Positions 18,502 through 27,189 of a stretch of 64,000 nucleotides of DNA are shown here, piece after piece. This stretch comes from Arthrobacter dokdonellae. GTDB lineage: Bacteria > Actinomycetota > Actinomycetes > Actinomycetales > Micrococcaceae. The translations under genes were made by a program, and so were the position numbers. Under the pieces are notes generated by a model. That model was not told the origin of the DNA, did no database searches, and saw only the letters and a list, made by a program, of their open reading frames with translations. Location: contig NZ_CP029642.1 of NCBI RefSeq assembly GCF_003268655.1, forward strand, positions 186,001 through 250,000. Direction: 5' to 3'. How positions within the stretch are numbered: position 1 is the first letter of the stretch; the number at the start of each line of letters is the position of its first letter.

Positions 18502-19797
18502 TTGTGGATTGTGCATAAAACACAACCATCAATCAAAGTCCGTCATCTCGTTGCTACATGGCCTTCCGATGCTCCTCGCGGTGCCGTGAGCGCGTTTTGT
18601 AAACAACATAATGTCTCCCGGGCCTGGTTCTACCAGGTCCGGGCGGCAGCCCAAGCGCTCGGCCCGGTCAAGGCGTTGGAGAAGAGGCCTCCGATCGCGT
18701 TGCGGCATCCGAAAACCACTCCCGCTTCCATGGTCGATCTGCTGCTGGGAACCCGCGAGGAGTTGGAGAAGGCCGGCTTTGATGCCGGCCCGCTCTCAGT
18801 GATCGCCAAGTTGCGCCGACAGGGCTTCCAACCGCCCTCCAGGGCGACTGTGGCCAGGATCTTCACCCGTGCCGGCGTCGTGGTGCCGGAGCCGAAGAAG
18901 AAGCCCCGCAGCGCCTATATCCGGTTCGTCTATCCGCAGCCGAATGCGTGCTGGCAGATTGACGCCACCGAGTGGGTGCTGGCGTGCGGGACGAAGGTCA
19001 CGATCTTCCAACTCATCGACGACCATTCACGGCTGGCCCTGGCCTCGTTGGCTGCTTCCGGGGAAACCAGCGAGGCCGCGATCAGGGTCGTGACAACCTC
19101 GATTGACCGACACGGGGTACCCCAGCGCTTCCTCAGTGACAACGGCGCGGCTCTTAACCCGACACGGCTGGGCAGGCGCGGGGAACTGGTGGAATTCCTG
19201 AAGGCCCGGGGCGTGGAACCCATCACCGGAAAACCCTACAAACCCACTACCCAGGGCAAGAACGAGCGGTTCCATCAAACCCTGCACCGGTACCTGAAGC
19301 AGCAGCCACCAGCCACCACGCTGGAGGTCCTGCAAACCCAGATCGATGCCTTCGACCGGTACTACAACACCGAACGTGAACACCAGGCCCTGAAGCCGGG
19401 TATGACACCGCAGGAAGCCTGGAACGCCACACCCAAGGCCCCGGCACCCGGCCCGCCGGAACCAGAAGAACCCACGGTAGGGGCAGAGCGGTTCAGCGGC
19501 CAGCGTCGTGTCGGACGAGACGGCAATGTCACCGTCTTGGGGACGCATTTCAAGATGGGCAAGAAATACATCGGCACCACCGTGAACATCATTCACGACG
19601 ACACCGACATCATGTTCTTCGACAGCCTTGGCTCAGAAATTATCAGCCACCCCATCCCACCCAAAGGCACCCCATACGTAGGCAACGGCAAACCCTCCGG
19701 CATCGCGGCAGACCCCGCCGGCGCCGTGCGGAAACGTAAAATCAGGCCAGTCAAAACAACAACTACGACCGAACAGCCCGAACCAGAAACCGTCTAA
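18502..19797 (+). CDS. IS481-family transposase (DDE/rve integrase core)
   Basis: This 431-residue transposase catalyses movement of the surrounding element. The N-terminal part (about 1-130) holds helix-turn-helix DNA-binding regions (GAVSAFCKQHNVSRAWFYQ and SVIAKLRRQGFQPPSRATV). The rve catalytic core follows, with Asp in CWQIDATEWVL, Asp in RFLSDNGAAL and Glu in TTQGKNERFHQTLH, the complete DDE triad. A C-terminal beta-rich tail (about 330-431) ends in basic residues. The start is uncertain: TTG at 18502 or GTG at 18511, neither with a strong ribosome-binding site. There is no frameshift or internal stop. Confidence 0.94.
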   Translation: MWIVHKTQPSIKVRHLVATWPSDAPRGAVSAFCKQHNVSRAWFYQVRAAAQALGPVKALEKRPPIALRHPKTTPASMVDLLLGTREELEKAGFDAGPLSVIAKLRRQGFQPPSRATVARIFTRAGVVVPEPKKKPRSAYIRFVYPQPNACWQIDATEWVLACGTKVTIFQLIDDHSRLALASLAASGETSEAAIRVVTTSIDRHGVPQRFLSDNGAALNPTRLGRRGELVEFLKARGVEPITGKPYKPTTQGKNERFHQTLHRYLKQQPPATTLEVLQTQIDAFDRYYNTEREHQALKPGMTPQEAWNATPKAPAPGPPEPEEPTVGAERFSGQRRVGRDGNVTVLGTHFKMGKKYIGTTVNIIHDDTDIMFFDSLGSEIISHPIPPKGTPYVGNGKPSGIAADPAGAVRKRKIRPVKTTTTTEQPEPETV

Positions 19798-19806
19798 AAA
19801 GAAGTG

Positions 19807-19847
19807 AGACACTTCCGGTCTGGCCACTACTCAGACCGGAAGTGTCT
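19807..19847. terminator. 16-bp perfect hairpin after the transposase gene
   Basis: AGACACTTCCGGTCTG (19807-19822) is perfectly inverted at 19832-19847 around a 9-nt loop, 10 bp after the transposase stop. No long T-run follows, so it may end or stabilise the transposase transcript, or it may serve as part of the repeated end structure. Confidence 0.6.
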
Positions 19848-19920
19848 ACACAACAATGAGACATCAACTGTCAACACAGGTGCGAGACATGAACTGTCTA
19901 CAGAGGTCCGAGACATGACA

Positions 19921-19935
19921 CGCCGTTTTCAGTCC
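19921..19935. repeat. 15-bp target-site duplication, right copy
   Basis: This is an exact second copy of 18397-18411, immediately after the terminal ACA of the insertion sequence. Confidence 0.9.
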
Positions 19936-19951
19936 AACATCTGCAACACAG
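19932..19951 (-). repeat. Right arm of the dyad element split by the IS
   Basis: This is a perfect 20-bp inverted partner of 18361-18380. It overlaps the end of the duplicated target by four bases, so the insertion was into the loop edge of an existing palindrome. Confidence 0.8.
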
Positions 19952-20010
19952 ATGTGTTTAAGGGCGGCCGCGGGAATGAAATTGTGATCGAAAATTTTCC
20001 TTTCTGCACC

Positions 20011-20039
20011 TTGACGTTTCGTTTTTGTTGCTTCATGAT
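20011..20039 (+). promoter_or_regulatory. Predicted promoter of the alpha-galactoside uptake operon
   Basis: A -35 candidate TTGACG (20011-20016) and a -10 candidate CATGAT (20034-20039) are separated by 17 bp, the optimal spacing. The start of transcription would fall near 20046. This is a by-eye prediction. The IS ends 90 bp upstream and therefore does not interrupt the promoter. Confidence 0.5.
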
Positions 20040-20046
20040 TGTTCCA

Positions 20047-20062
20047 TGTGATCCACTTCACA
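20047..20062. promoter_or_regulatory. CRP/GlxR-type operator TGTGA-N6-TCACA
   Basis: TGTGATCCACTTCACA is a perfect match to the CRP consensus half-sites with the required six-base spacer. It begins at the predicted transcription start, a location where a bound regulator would usually hinder transcription. A Crp/Fnr-family gene lies at 29099-29776 in this window and is a reasonable candidate to bind here. Confidence 0.65.
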
Positions 20063-20088
20063 GGCTTGCGCTTTTCAAGGGAGAAATC

Positions 20089-21411
20089 ATGTCACTCAAC
20101 GAAAATCGACCCCCAGCGGGAAACGTCCGGCCGGGTCTTGACCGCCGCACCCTTTTGAAGACCCTCGGCGTGGGTGCCGTCGGCGCCGCCGGCATCCCGC
20201 TCCTGGCCGCGTGCACGGGCGGCAGCGGCCCGGGCGCCACGCCGTCGGCCTCCACCTCGCTCACGTTCGGCTCCGGCTCCTCCGACGACGTGCCCAAGGC
20301 CGCCTACAAGGCCGTCACCGACGCGTTCACGGCGAAGACGAAGATCAAGGTCACCACCAACGTGGTGCCCCACAACGATTTCCAGAACAAGATCTCCACC
20401 TACCTCCAGGGCAGCCCGGACGACGCCTTCACCTGGTTCGCCGGCTACCGCATGCAGTACTACGCAGGCAAGGGCCTTCTGGCGCCCATCGACGATGTGT
20501 GGCAAAAGGTCGGCGCCAACTACTCAGACGCCATGAAGAAGGCCTCCACCGGCCCTGACGGCAAGATGTACTTTGTGCCCAACTACAACTACCCGTGGGG
20601 CTTCTTCTACCGCAAGAGCGTCTGGGCGGACAAGGGTTACACCGTTCCCACCACCTTCGATGCGCTCAAGACCCTGTGCGCCAAAATGAAGTCAGATGGT
20701 TTGATCCCCATCGAGTTCGCGGACAAGGACGGCTGGCCGGCCATGGGCACCTTCGACTACATCAACATGCGCCTCAACGGCTATCAGTTCCACATGGACC
20801 TGACGGCGCACAAGGAGTCCTGGGACCAGAAGAAGGTCAGCGACGTCTTTGACACCTGGAAGGCCCTGCTGCCGTACCAGAACCCGGCCGCCCTCGGCAT
20901 GACCTGGCAGGACGCGGCCATCAACATGGGCAAGAAGAAGTCCGGCATGTACCTGCTTGGCTCCTTTGTCACCCAGCAGTACACGGACAAGACCATCCTG
21001 GACGACATCGACTTCTTCGCGTTCCCCGAAATCGCCATGGAAGGCCAGGACGCCGTGGAGGCACCCATCGACGGCCTGCTGCTGTCCAAGAAGGGCGGCA
21101 ACAACCAGGCCGCTCGGGACTTCCTGGCGTTCATGGGCACCCCCGAGGGCCAGGACGCCTACGCGAAGGTGGACCCCTCCAACATCGCCACTGCCAAGGG
21201 CGCGGACACCTCCACGTTCAGCCCGCTCACCAAGAAGTGCGCCGAGACCATCGCCAACGCCAAGAGCATCAGCCAGTTCTTTGACCGCGACGCCCTGCCG
21301 GCCATGGCCAACAACGTCATGATCCCGGCGCTGCAGGGCTTCATCAAGGACGGCACGGTGGACGTCAAGAACCTCGAGTCGCAGGCCAAGGCACTGTACG
21401 CGGCCCAGTGA
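20089..21411 (+). CDS. Sugar ABC transporter substrate-binding lipoprotein
   Basis: This is the extracellular sugar-capture component of a carbohydrate importer (family 1 binding protein). The 440-residue product begins at the ATG at 20089 with an AAGGGAG ribosome-binding site. Its signal is twin-arginine-like (DRRTLLKTLGVGAVG) and ends in a lipobox, LLAAC, so the mature protein is a membrane-anchored lipoprotein, possibly exported folded by Tat. The body has the family pattern, including TYLQGSPDDAFTWFAGYRM and PNYNYPWGFFYRKSVW. It is first in an operon with two permeases, a DeoR regulator and an alpha-galactosidase, so the ligand is probably an alpha-galactoside such as melibiose or raffinose. 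Confidence 0.93.
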   Translation: MSLNENRPPAGNVRPGLDRRTLLKTLGVGAVGAAGIPLLAACTGGSGPGATPSASTSLTFGSGSSDDVPKAAYKAVTDAFTAKTKIKVTTNVVPHNDFQNKISTYLQGSPDDAFTWFAGYRMQYYAGKGLLAPIDDVWQKVGANYSDAMKKASTGPDGKMYFVPNYNYPWGFFYRKSVWADKGYTVPTTFDALKTLCAKMKSDGLIPIEFADKDGWPAMGTFDYINMRLNGYQFHMDLTAHKESWDQKKVSDVFDTWKALLPYQNPAALGMTWQDAAINMGKKKSGMYLLGSFVTQQYTDKTILDDIDFFAFPEIAMEGQDAVEAPIDGLLLSKKGGNNQAARDFLAFMGTPEGQDAYAKVDPSNIATAKGADTSTFSPLTKKCAETIANAKSISQFFDRDALPAMANNVMIPALQGFIKDGTVDVKNLESQAKALYAAQ

Positions 21412-21511
21412 CGGCTTGCGGCGGCGGCCGGCACCGGCCGGCCGCCCCCGTACCCACTGCAACCAGCCTGTCCCCAGCAAACGTCCACTGCGAGAAAACG
21501 AGTTTGCCGCC

Positions 21512-22486
21512 ATGAGTACGCCAACCGAGCTTTCCGAATCAGCCACCCCCGGCTCACGGGCCGGCCAAAGAACACCCGCGCGCCGGCCCAAACCGGGCAG
21601 GGTCAGGCGGCTTTCCAAGCGGGACAAGGTGGTCCTGGGCATCATGGTGGGCATCCCCACGCTGGTGCAGCTGGCCTTCGTCTGGATCCCCACACTGCTG
21701 TCGGTCCTGCTGTCCTTCACCCGCTGGAACGGGCTGGCCCTTTCCGACATCCGTGCCGCTGGCGTGGCCAACTACAGCTACGTCTTCACCGACAACCCCG
21801 CGTTCTGGCCGGCCGTCCAGCACAACATCCTGTGGCTGTTGTTCCTCGCCGTCATCGCCACCCCGCTGGGCCTGCTGCTGGCCGTCCTGCTGGACCAGCA
21901 GATCCGCGGCAGCAAGATCTACCAGAGCGTCTTCTTTATCCCGGTCATGCTGTCCCTGGCGCTCGTGGGCATCATCTGGCAGCTGTTCTATCAAAAGGAC
22001 AACGGCCTGCTGAACTTCCTGCTCGGCACCGCCGGCACGCCGCAGGCCGTCGACTGGTTTGGCAATTCCAGCGTCAACATCTGGGCGGCCCTCGTTGCTG
22101 CCACGTGGCGCCACGCCGGTTACGTCATGATCCTGTACCTGGCCGGCCTGAAAGGCGTCGACGCGTCCCTGAAGGAGGCGGCGTCCCTGGACGGCGCCAA
22201 CGCCCGCCAGACCTTCTTCCGCATCGTCTTTCCCGCCATGGCGCCCATTAACATCGTCATTGTGGTCATCACCATCATCGAATCGCTGCGCGCGTTCGAC
22301 GTCGTCTGGGTCATCAATAAGGGCACCAACGGCCTGGAACTCATCAGCGCCCTGGTCATCACGTACCTCATCGGCGAGGGGCAGTCCATCGGAATCGGCT
22401 CCGCCTTTGCCGTCATCCTGCTCGTCATCTCCCTGGTGCCGATCACCATCTACCTGTCCCGCACCTTCCGGAAGGAGAAGTTCTGA
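21512..22486 (+). CDS. Sugar ABC transporter permease, MalF/UgpA type
   Basis: This is one of two membrane subunits of the importer, 324 residues from the ATG at 21512. A Pro/Arg-rich cytoplasmic N-terminus is followed by about six transmembrane helices (the first is MVGIPTLVQLAFVWIPTLLS). The EAA loop that contacts the ATPase reads KEAASLDGANARQTFFRIVF, with the conserved EAA-x3-G spacing. The stop overlaps the start of the next permease (TGATG), so translation is coupled. Its frame stays open upstream of 21512, but the MSTPTELSES start fits the family better. Confidence 0.93.
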   Translation: MSTPTELSESATPGSRAGQRTPARRPKPGRVRRLSKRDKVVLGIMVGIPTLVQLAFVWIPTLLSVLLSFTRWNGLALSDIRAAGVANYSYVFTDNPAFWPAVQHNILWLLFLAVIATPLGLLLAVLLDQQIRGSKIYQSVFFIPVMLSLALVGIIWQLFYQKDNGLLNFLLGTAGTPQAVDWFGNSSVNIWAALVAATWRHAGYVMILYLAGLKGVDASLKEAASLDGANARQTFFRIVFPAMAPINIVIVVITIIESLRAFDVVWVINKGTNGLELISALVITYLIGEGQSIGIGSAFAVILLVISLVPITIYLSRTFRKEKF

Positions 22487-23406
22487 TGTCTGCTTCCACG
22501 ACCAGCAAACACGCCAGGCCCGCCAGGACGTCGAAGGACGGCGTGGGCCACGGCCGCAGCCGCCCGCACTACGGCACCCACATTTTTTTGACCGTCATGG
22601 CCGTCATGTGGATGGTCCCCCTGGGCTGGGCCCTGTTCACGGCCCTGCGCCCCAAGGCGGACACAGACAAGTACGGCTATTTCAGCCTCGGCGGCGCCTT
22701 CAACTTCGACAATTTCGCGCAGGCCTGGACCCAGGGCGGCTTCCCGCGCTACTTCATGAACTCACTCATCATCACGGTCCCCACCATCATCCTGGTGCTG
22801 CTGTGCAGTTCCATGATGGCCTTTGCCGTCAGCCGGGTCAGCTGGAAGTTCAACGTCACCCTGCTGATCATGTTCACCGCCGGAAACCTGCTGCCGCCGC
22901 AGGTCCTGGCCACGCCGCTGTTTGAGATGTTCAAGCTGATCCAGCTCCCCTACTGGTTCAGCGATTCGGGGAGCCTGCTCAACACCTACATCTCGGTCAT
23001 CATCGCCAACACCGCGTTCCAGATCGGTTTTTGCACCTTCGTGCTGTCCAACTACATGAAGGCCCTGTCCGCGGACCTGACGGAGGCCGCCCTGGTGGAC
23101 GGGGCCGGAATCTGGCGCCAGTACGTCTCCATCATCATGCCGCTGTGCAAGCCGGCCATCGCCGCCCTGGCCACGCTGGAATTGATCTTCATCTACAACG
23201 ACTACTTCTGGCCGCTGCTCTTCATCCAAAGCGGCGACCGGCTCCCTGTCACCACGGCCATCAACAACCTGCAGGGGACGTTCCTGTCCAACTACAACCT
23301 CCTCGCCGCCGGGGCCACCATCACGGTCATTCCCACCCTGGTCATCTACCTTGCGCTGCAGCGCCAGTTTGTGGCCGGCCTGACCCTCGGTTCCAGCAAG
23401 GGCTGA
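22486..23406 (+). CDS. Sugar ABC transporter permease, MalG/UgpE type
   Basis: This is the second membrane subunit, 306 residues with about six transmembrane helices. The EAA loop reads TEAALVDGAGIWRQYVSIIM followed by PLCKPAIA, typical of MalG-type permeases. It begins on the last base of the preceding stop codon (TGATG). No ATPase gene follows in the operon, so a shared MsmK-like ATPase encoded elsewhere must energise the importer, which is common for actinobacterial sugar systems. Confidence 0.93.
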   Translation: MSASTTSKHARPARTSKDGVGHGRSRPHYGTHIFLTVMAVMWMVPLGWALFTALRPKADTDKYGYFSLGGAFNFDNFAQAWTQGGFPRYFMNSLIITVPTIILVLLCSSMMAFAVSRVSWKFNVTLLIMFTAGNLLPPQVLATPLFEMFKLIQLPYWFSDSGSLLNTYISVIIANTAFQIGFCTFVLSNYMKALSADLTEAALVDGAGIWRQYVSIIMPLCKPAIAALATLELIFIYNDYFWPLLFIQSGDRLPVTTAINNLQGTFLSNYNLLAAGATITVIPTLVIYLALQRQFVAGLTLGSSKG

Positions 23407-23414
23407 GCTCACCC

Positions 23415-24287
23415 ATGAAAACCGAGAAGCACGTGAAGACCGCCAAGGGCGATCCCCTCCGCGCCGAGCGCGCCGAGCGCGGCGAGGACGCGCCCATGCT
23501 GGCCGACGCCAGGCGCACCGCCATCGTGGCCACCGTGTCCCGGGAGCGCGTGGTGCGGGTCTCCGACCTGGCCGAGCAGTTCGGCGTCTCCCTGGTCACC
23601 GTCCGCCGCGACATCGAGGCGCTGGACGACGCCGGACTGGTCCAGAAGATCCACGGCGGCGCCAAGCTCCCCGGTGGGGCCAGCACCCATGAGCCCGGCT
23701 TTGAGCTTAAGTCCACCCTGGGCACGCTGGAAAAGCAGGCCATCGCCCGGGAAGCCCTGCTGCTCGTCAAGGAAGGGATGGCCGTCGGACTCAGCGCCGG
23801 CACCACCACGTGGGCGCTGGCCAAGGAACTGAGCGCCCGCAAAAACCTCACCGTGGTGACCAACTCCGTCAAGATCGCCGATGTTTTCCAGGAAGCGGGG
23901 TCCCGCGTGTCGGTGATCCTCACGGGGGGCGAGCGCACGCCGTCGGACGCCCTGGTGGGACCCATCGCCACGCAGTCCGTCCGGTCGCTGCACCTGGACC
24001 TGCTGTTCCTGGGCGTGCATGGCGTGGACGCGGACGCCGGCTTCACCACGCCGAACCTGCTCGAGGCCGAGATGGACAGGGCCCTGATTGAGGCCGCCCG
24101 CAAGGTGGTGGTGCTGGCCGACCACAGCAAGTGGGGCACCGTGGGCATCAGCACCATCGCCTCCCTGGAGGAGGTGGACGAGGTCATCAGCGACGAAGCC
24201 CTCGGCCTTGAGGCGCAGCGCATCCTGCGCGAGCACGTCGGCAAGCTGCGCCTGGTCGCCACCGTCCCGCATCCGCCGGCCTCATAG
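23415..24287 (+). CDS. DeoR-family transcriptional regulator
   Basis: This is probably the local sugar-responsive repressor of the operon. It has 290 residues from the ATG at 23415, only 8 bp after the permease stop. After a charged leader of about 30 residues comes the DeoR-type winged helix-turn-helix (VVRVSDLAEQFGVSLVTVRR, then DIEALDDAGLVQKIHGGA). A DeoRC sensor domain follows, with the motif GLSAGTTTWALAKEL, which in the family binds a sugar phosphate. The leader is longer than in typical DeoR proteins (about 250 residues); an internal start near Met28 (PMLADARRTAIV) is possible. Confidence 0.9.
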   Translation: MKTEKHVKTAKGDPLRAERAERGEDAPMLADARRTAIVATVSRERVVRVSDLAEQFGVSLVTVRRDIEALDDAGLVQKIHGGAKLPGGASTHEPGFELKSTLGTLEKQAIAREALLLVKEGMAVGLSAGTTTWALAKELSARKNLTVVTNSVKIADVFQEAGSRVSVILTGGERTPSDALVGPIATQSVRSLHLDLLFLGVHGVDADAGFTTPNLLEAEMDRALIEAARKVVVLADHSKWGTVGISTIASLEEVDEVISDEALGLEAQRILREHVGKLRLVATVPHPPAS

Positions 24288-24320
24288 GCCCCCACCCGTC
24301 CAAATCGTCAGGAGCCACAC

Positions 24321-26453
24321 GTGCCAGCCATCCACCTGCGCCAAGGCGGAATTTCCCTCGTCATCGGGCTCGACGGCGGCTGCCCGCAGGTCCTGCACTG
24401 GGGCGCCGACCTCGGTCCCGAACTGCCGGACCTTGGCATCCTGGACGACGCCGTCCCCCACTCCGCCCTGGACGTCCCCGTGGTGCTGGGGCTTCTCCCG
24501 CAGGCGTCGGCGGGCTGGCGGGGCCGTCCCGGACTGTGCGGGCACCGGCTCGGGGACGGGCCGCCTGGATTCTCCCCTCGGCTGAGCCTGCACGGCTGGT
24601 TCCACCACGGCCGGGAAGCCACCATTGAGCAGGCCGATGAGGAACTGGGCCTTTCCGTGACGACGTTCCTGACGCTGCACGACGGCGGCCTGCTGGAGAT
24701 GCGCCACGAGGTGGCGAACCGCGGCGGCACGGACTTCGCCCTGGACGCGGTGTCCGTGGTGCTTCCCGTGGGCCGGGCCGGCACGGAGATCCTCGACCTC
24801 ACGGGCCGGTGGTGCCGCGAACGCCACCCGCAGCGCCGCCCGGCCGGCCAGGGCACGTGGGTGCGCAGCGGCCGCCACGGCAGGACCGGGCACGACTCCC
24901 CGCTGCTGATGGCCGTCGGCACGCCCGGCTTCGGGAACCGGCACGGCAAGGTGTGGGCCGGCCACTTTGGCTGGAGCGGGGACCACGAGCAGTTTGTGGA
25001 CACCGTGGCTGACGGGCGCACGGTGATGGGAGCGGCGGAACTGCTCGGGTCCGGCGAGGTGGCGCTGGGCCCCGGCGAAAAATACGCGACCCCACGCTAC
25101 TTTGCCGCGTACTCGGACCACGGCCTGGACGGCATCTCCGAGGCGTTCCACCGCTGGTTCCGGGCCCGCAGCCACCACCCGTCCATGCCCCGGCCGGTGG
25201 TCCTCAACGTCTGGGAAGCCGTCTACTTCAACCACGACCTTGGCGTGTTGACGGAACTGGCCGATTCCGCCGCGGAGCTGGGCGTGGAGCGCTTTGTGCT
25301 CGACGACGGCTGGTTCCGCCACCGCCGCAACGACCTGGCCGGCTTGGGCGACTGGTACGTGGACGAGGGCCTGTGGCCGGACGGGCTGCATCCCCTGGTG
25401 GAGGCCGTCACGTCCCGCGGCATGCAGTTTGGGCTCTGGGTGGAACCGGAGATGGTCAACGCGGACTCCGACGTGGCCCGCGCGCATCCCGACTGGATCG
25501 CCGGGCCGGCCCCCCGGCACGACGCCGGGTCCCCGCTGCCGCTGCCATGGCGCCACCAGCAGGTCCTGGACCTGGTGAACCCCGGCGCCTGGCAGTATAT
25601 TTATGACCGCCTCGACGCCCTGCTCTCCGAGTATCCGATCAGCTATTTGAAGTGGGACCAGAACCGTGACCTCGCCGAAATGGGCCACGACGGCGTGCCC
25701 AGCGTGCACCGGCAGACCCTGGCCGTATACCGGCTGCTGGACGCGCTGCGGGCCGCGCACCCCCGCGTGGAAATTGAAAGCTGCTCCTCCGGCGGCGCCC
25801 GCGTGGACCTGGGCATCCTGGAGCGCACGGACCGGATCTGGGCCTCGGACTGCAACGACGCCCTGGAACGCCAGGCCATCCAGCGGTGGACGGGGCTGGT
25901 GGTGCCGCCGGAACTCGTGGGCTCGCACATCGGCCCCACCACCGCGCACACCACGGGGCGCACCCACGATCTCTCCTTCCGCGCCCTCACGGCCCTCTTT
26001 GGCCACTTCGGCCTGGAGTGGGACATCCGCCAGGTCCGGGGCGCCGAACGTGACGAACTGCGCGGCGCCGTCGGGCTGTACAAGAGGCACCGCGCGCTCA
26101 TCCACACAGGCACCATGGTGCGGGCCGACGTGCCGGACCCGTCGCTGATGCTGCACGGCGTCGTTGCCGGGGACGGCACCCGGGCGCTGTTCGCGCTGGC
26201 GGCGGTGGCGACGTCGTACTCTGAACAGCCGGGCCGGGTGGCACTTCCCGGGCTCGCCCCGGACACGCTGTACCGGGTCGAGCTGTGTTATCCGGGGCCG
26301 GACGCGGCCGGCACCACGTTTGTGCAGGCGTCGCCGCCGGCATGGGTGGCGGGGGGCGCGCTGGCGTCGGGGAGGTTCCTGGCCGAGGTGGGGCTCCCGA
26401 TGCCCGTGCTGAACCCGGAGCATGCCATCCTGTTGGAGGTCACGGCGCGCTGA
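24321..26453 (+). CDS. Alpha-galactosidase, glycoside hydrolase family 36
   Basis: This enzyme removes terminal alpha-1,6-galactose from melibiose, raffinose and similar sugars. The 710-residue length is typical of bacterial GH36. The nucleophile is Asp446 in YLKWDQNRD and the acid/base is Asp510 in IWASDCNDALERQ; the preceding SCSSGGARVDLG is also a family hallmark. No signal peptide is present, so it acts in the cytosol on imported substrate. The GTG at 24321 has AGGAG at good spacing. It is the last gene of the transporter operon, which supports the substrate prediction for the importer. Confidence 0.95.
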   Translation: MPAIHLRQGGISLVIGLDGGCPQVLHWGADLGPELPDLGILDDAVPHSALDVPVVLGLLPQASAGWRGRPGLCGHRLGDGPPGFSPRLSLHGWFHHGREATIEQADEELGLSVTTFLTLHDGGLLEMRHEVANRGGTDFALDAVSVVLPVGRAGTEILDLTGRWCRERHPQRRPAGQGTWVRSGRHGRTGHDSPLLMAVGTPGFGNRHGKVWAGHFGWSGDHEQFVDTVADGRTVMGAAELLGSGEVALGPGEKYATPRYFAAYSDHGLDGISEAFHRWFRARSHHPSMPRPVVLNVWEAVYFNHDLGVLTELADSAAELGVERFVLDDGWFRHRRNDLAGLGDWYVDEGLWPDGLHPLVEAVTSRGMQFGLWVEPEMVNADSDVARAHPDWIAGPAPRHDAGSPLPLPWRHQQVLDLVNPGAWQYIYDRLDALLSEYPISYLKWDQNRDLAEMGHDGVPSVHRQTLAVYRLLDALRAAHPRVEIESCSSGGARVDLGILERTDRIWASDCNDALERQAIQRWTGLVVPPELVGSHIGPTTAHTTGRTHDLSFRALTALFGHFGLEWDIRQVRGAERDELRGAVGLYKRHRALIHTGTMVRADVPDPSLMLHGVVAGDGTRALFALAAVATSYSEQPGRVALPGLAPDTLYRVELCYPGPDAAGTTFVQASPPAWVAGGALASGRFLAEVGLPMPVLNPEHAILLEVTAR

Positions 26454-26472
26454 TGGGGCTGCGGGCCGGCTT

Positions 26473-26667
26473 TTACTTGCCGGCGGACTTGGCGGACTTG
26501 GCGGGTTCGGTCTGCAACAGCTTTTCGGCCTCCTCCAGCAGCCGCTTCTCCCCAAGAGTCTTGACGGTCACGGTCCGTTCACCCAGGGCCGACAGCCTCA
26601 CGGTAAATGTCCCTGCTGCCGCGGCACGCTCCGTGTCCCGGCCGCTACTGGGCTTGTCGTTGCTCAT
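26473..26667 (-). CDS. Small hypothetical protein, 64 residues
   Basis: The ATG at 26667 has GGAGGA at good spacing, which supports a real short gene within a longer open frame. The product has a central beta-like stretch (GTFTVRLSALGERTVTVKTL) followed by a charged helix (EKRLLEEAEKLLQTE) and a Lys/Ala-rich tail. No family was recognised. It overlaps the end of the next upstream membrane-protein gene by 23 bp, and the two are probably co-transcribed. It converges with the alpha-galactosidase gene. Confidence 0.65.
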   Translation of the reverse strand: MSNDKPSSGRDTERAAAAGTFTVRLSALGERTVTVKTLGEKRLLEEAEKLLQTEPAKSAKSAGK

Positions 26668-27130
26668 CGTCCTCCTGTCCGGTCCTCTGTGTGGGAGCAT
26701 TCCCATCCCCATTTTCGCCCACGGGGGCCGGCGTGTCGAGACCGGCGTCGGGCTCCGGCGCGCCCCCACCGAAGCCACTGCCGCGCGCCGGTTCAGAGAC
26801 CGCAACGGCCCCCATTTCAATGTCGTTTTGAATGCCGCGGGCAATTGAATTGAACAACGCGACATCCTCGGGCGTGGCGAGGCTTCCGGCCTTGAGGCTC
26901 GTCAGCACCTTCAGCCCCGTAAGCTTCACATCCACCCTGGAGTCCAGCGCCGAGTCGATGGCCCACTGCGCGCGCGTCCACCATTGGTCCCGCTTGTCCG
27001 CCACCAGCCGCTGGCGGTACGCCTTGTAGGCAACCAGTGCCGCGAAGAAAACACCCGTCGGTGCAAGGACGGGAATCCATTCCCTGCACCAGAGGCCCAC
27101 ATTCCAGATGAAAGGTCCCCATACGTCCAT
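26645..27130 (-). CDS. Hypothetical single-pass membrane protein
   Basis: This 161-residue protein has an N-terminal hydrophobic segment (WIPVLAPTGVFFAALVAYKA, about 18-37), then a cytosolic helical part (RLVADKRDQWWTRAQWAIDS...). The conserved-looking section TGLKVLTSLKAGSLATPEDV ends near residue 95. The last 50 residues are acidic and low complexity. No function can be assigned. It is divergent from aroQ with 59 bp between starts and probably forms a two-gene unit with the small gene at 26473. Confidence 0.7.
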   Translation of the reverse strand: MDVWGPFIWNVGLWCREWIPVLAPTGVFFAALVAYKAYRQRLVADKRDQWWTRAQWAIDSALDSRVDVKLTGLKVLTSLKAGSLATPEDVALFNSIARGIQNDIEMGAVAVSEPARGSGFGGGAPEPDAGLDTPAPVGENGDGNAPTQRTGQEDDEQRQAQ

Positions 27131-27189
27131 AGCCGCATCCTACCGCCGGGCCATCCGTGGCGGGCCGGATCGTGCGGCATGATTAAGCC

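Larger units (their letters stand above)
18412..19920 (+). mobile_element. Complete IS481-family insertion sequence, 1509 bp
   Basis: The element begins TGTGATCTCG and ends GACATGACA, the TGT...ACA termini usual for IS481. It contains one DDE transposase gene. The subterminal sequence TGTCTCGGACC-(TTC/TCT)-GTAGACA lies at 18442-18462 and, inverted, at 19895-19915 with only two mismatches. Further partial TGTCTC/AGACA copies lie near both ends and look like multiple transposase-binding sites. Exact 15-bp duplications of target DNA flank it, and the transposase frame is intact, so the insertion is probably recent and possibly still active. It lies in the loop of a dyad element between acs and the sugar transporter operon. 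Confidence 0.93.

Noticed and set aside
26466..26483. GCCGGC-N8-GCCGGC as a terminator of the alpha-galactosidase gene
   Set aside because: It has only a 6-bp stem, there is no T-run after it, and it overlaps the coding end of the small gene at 26473.
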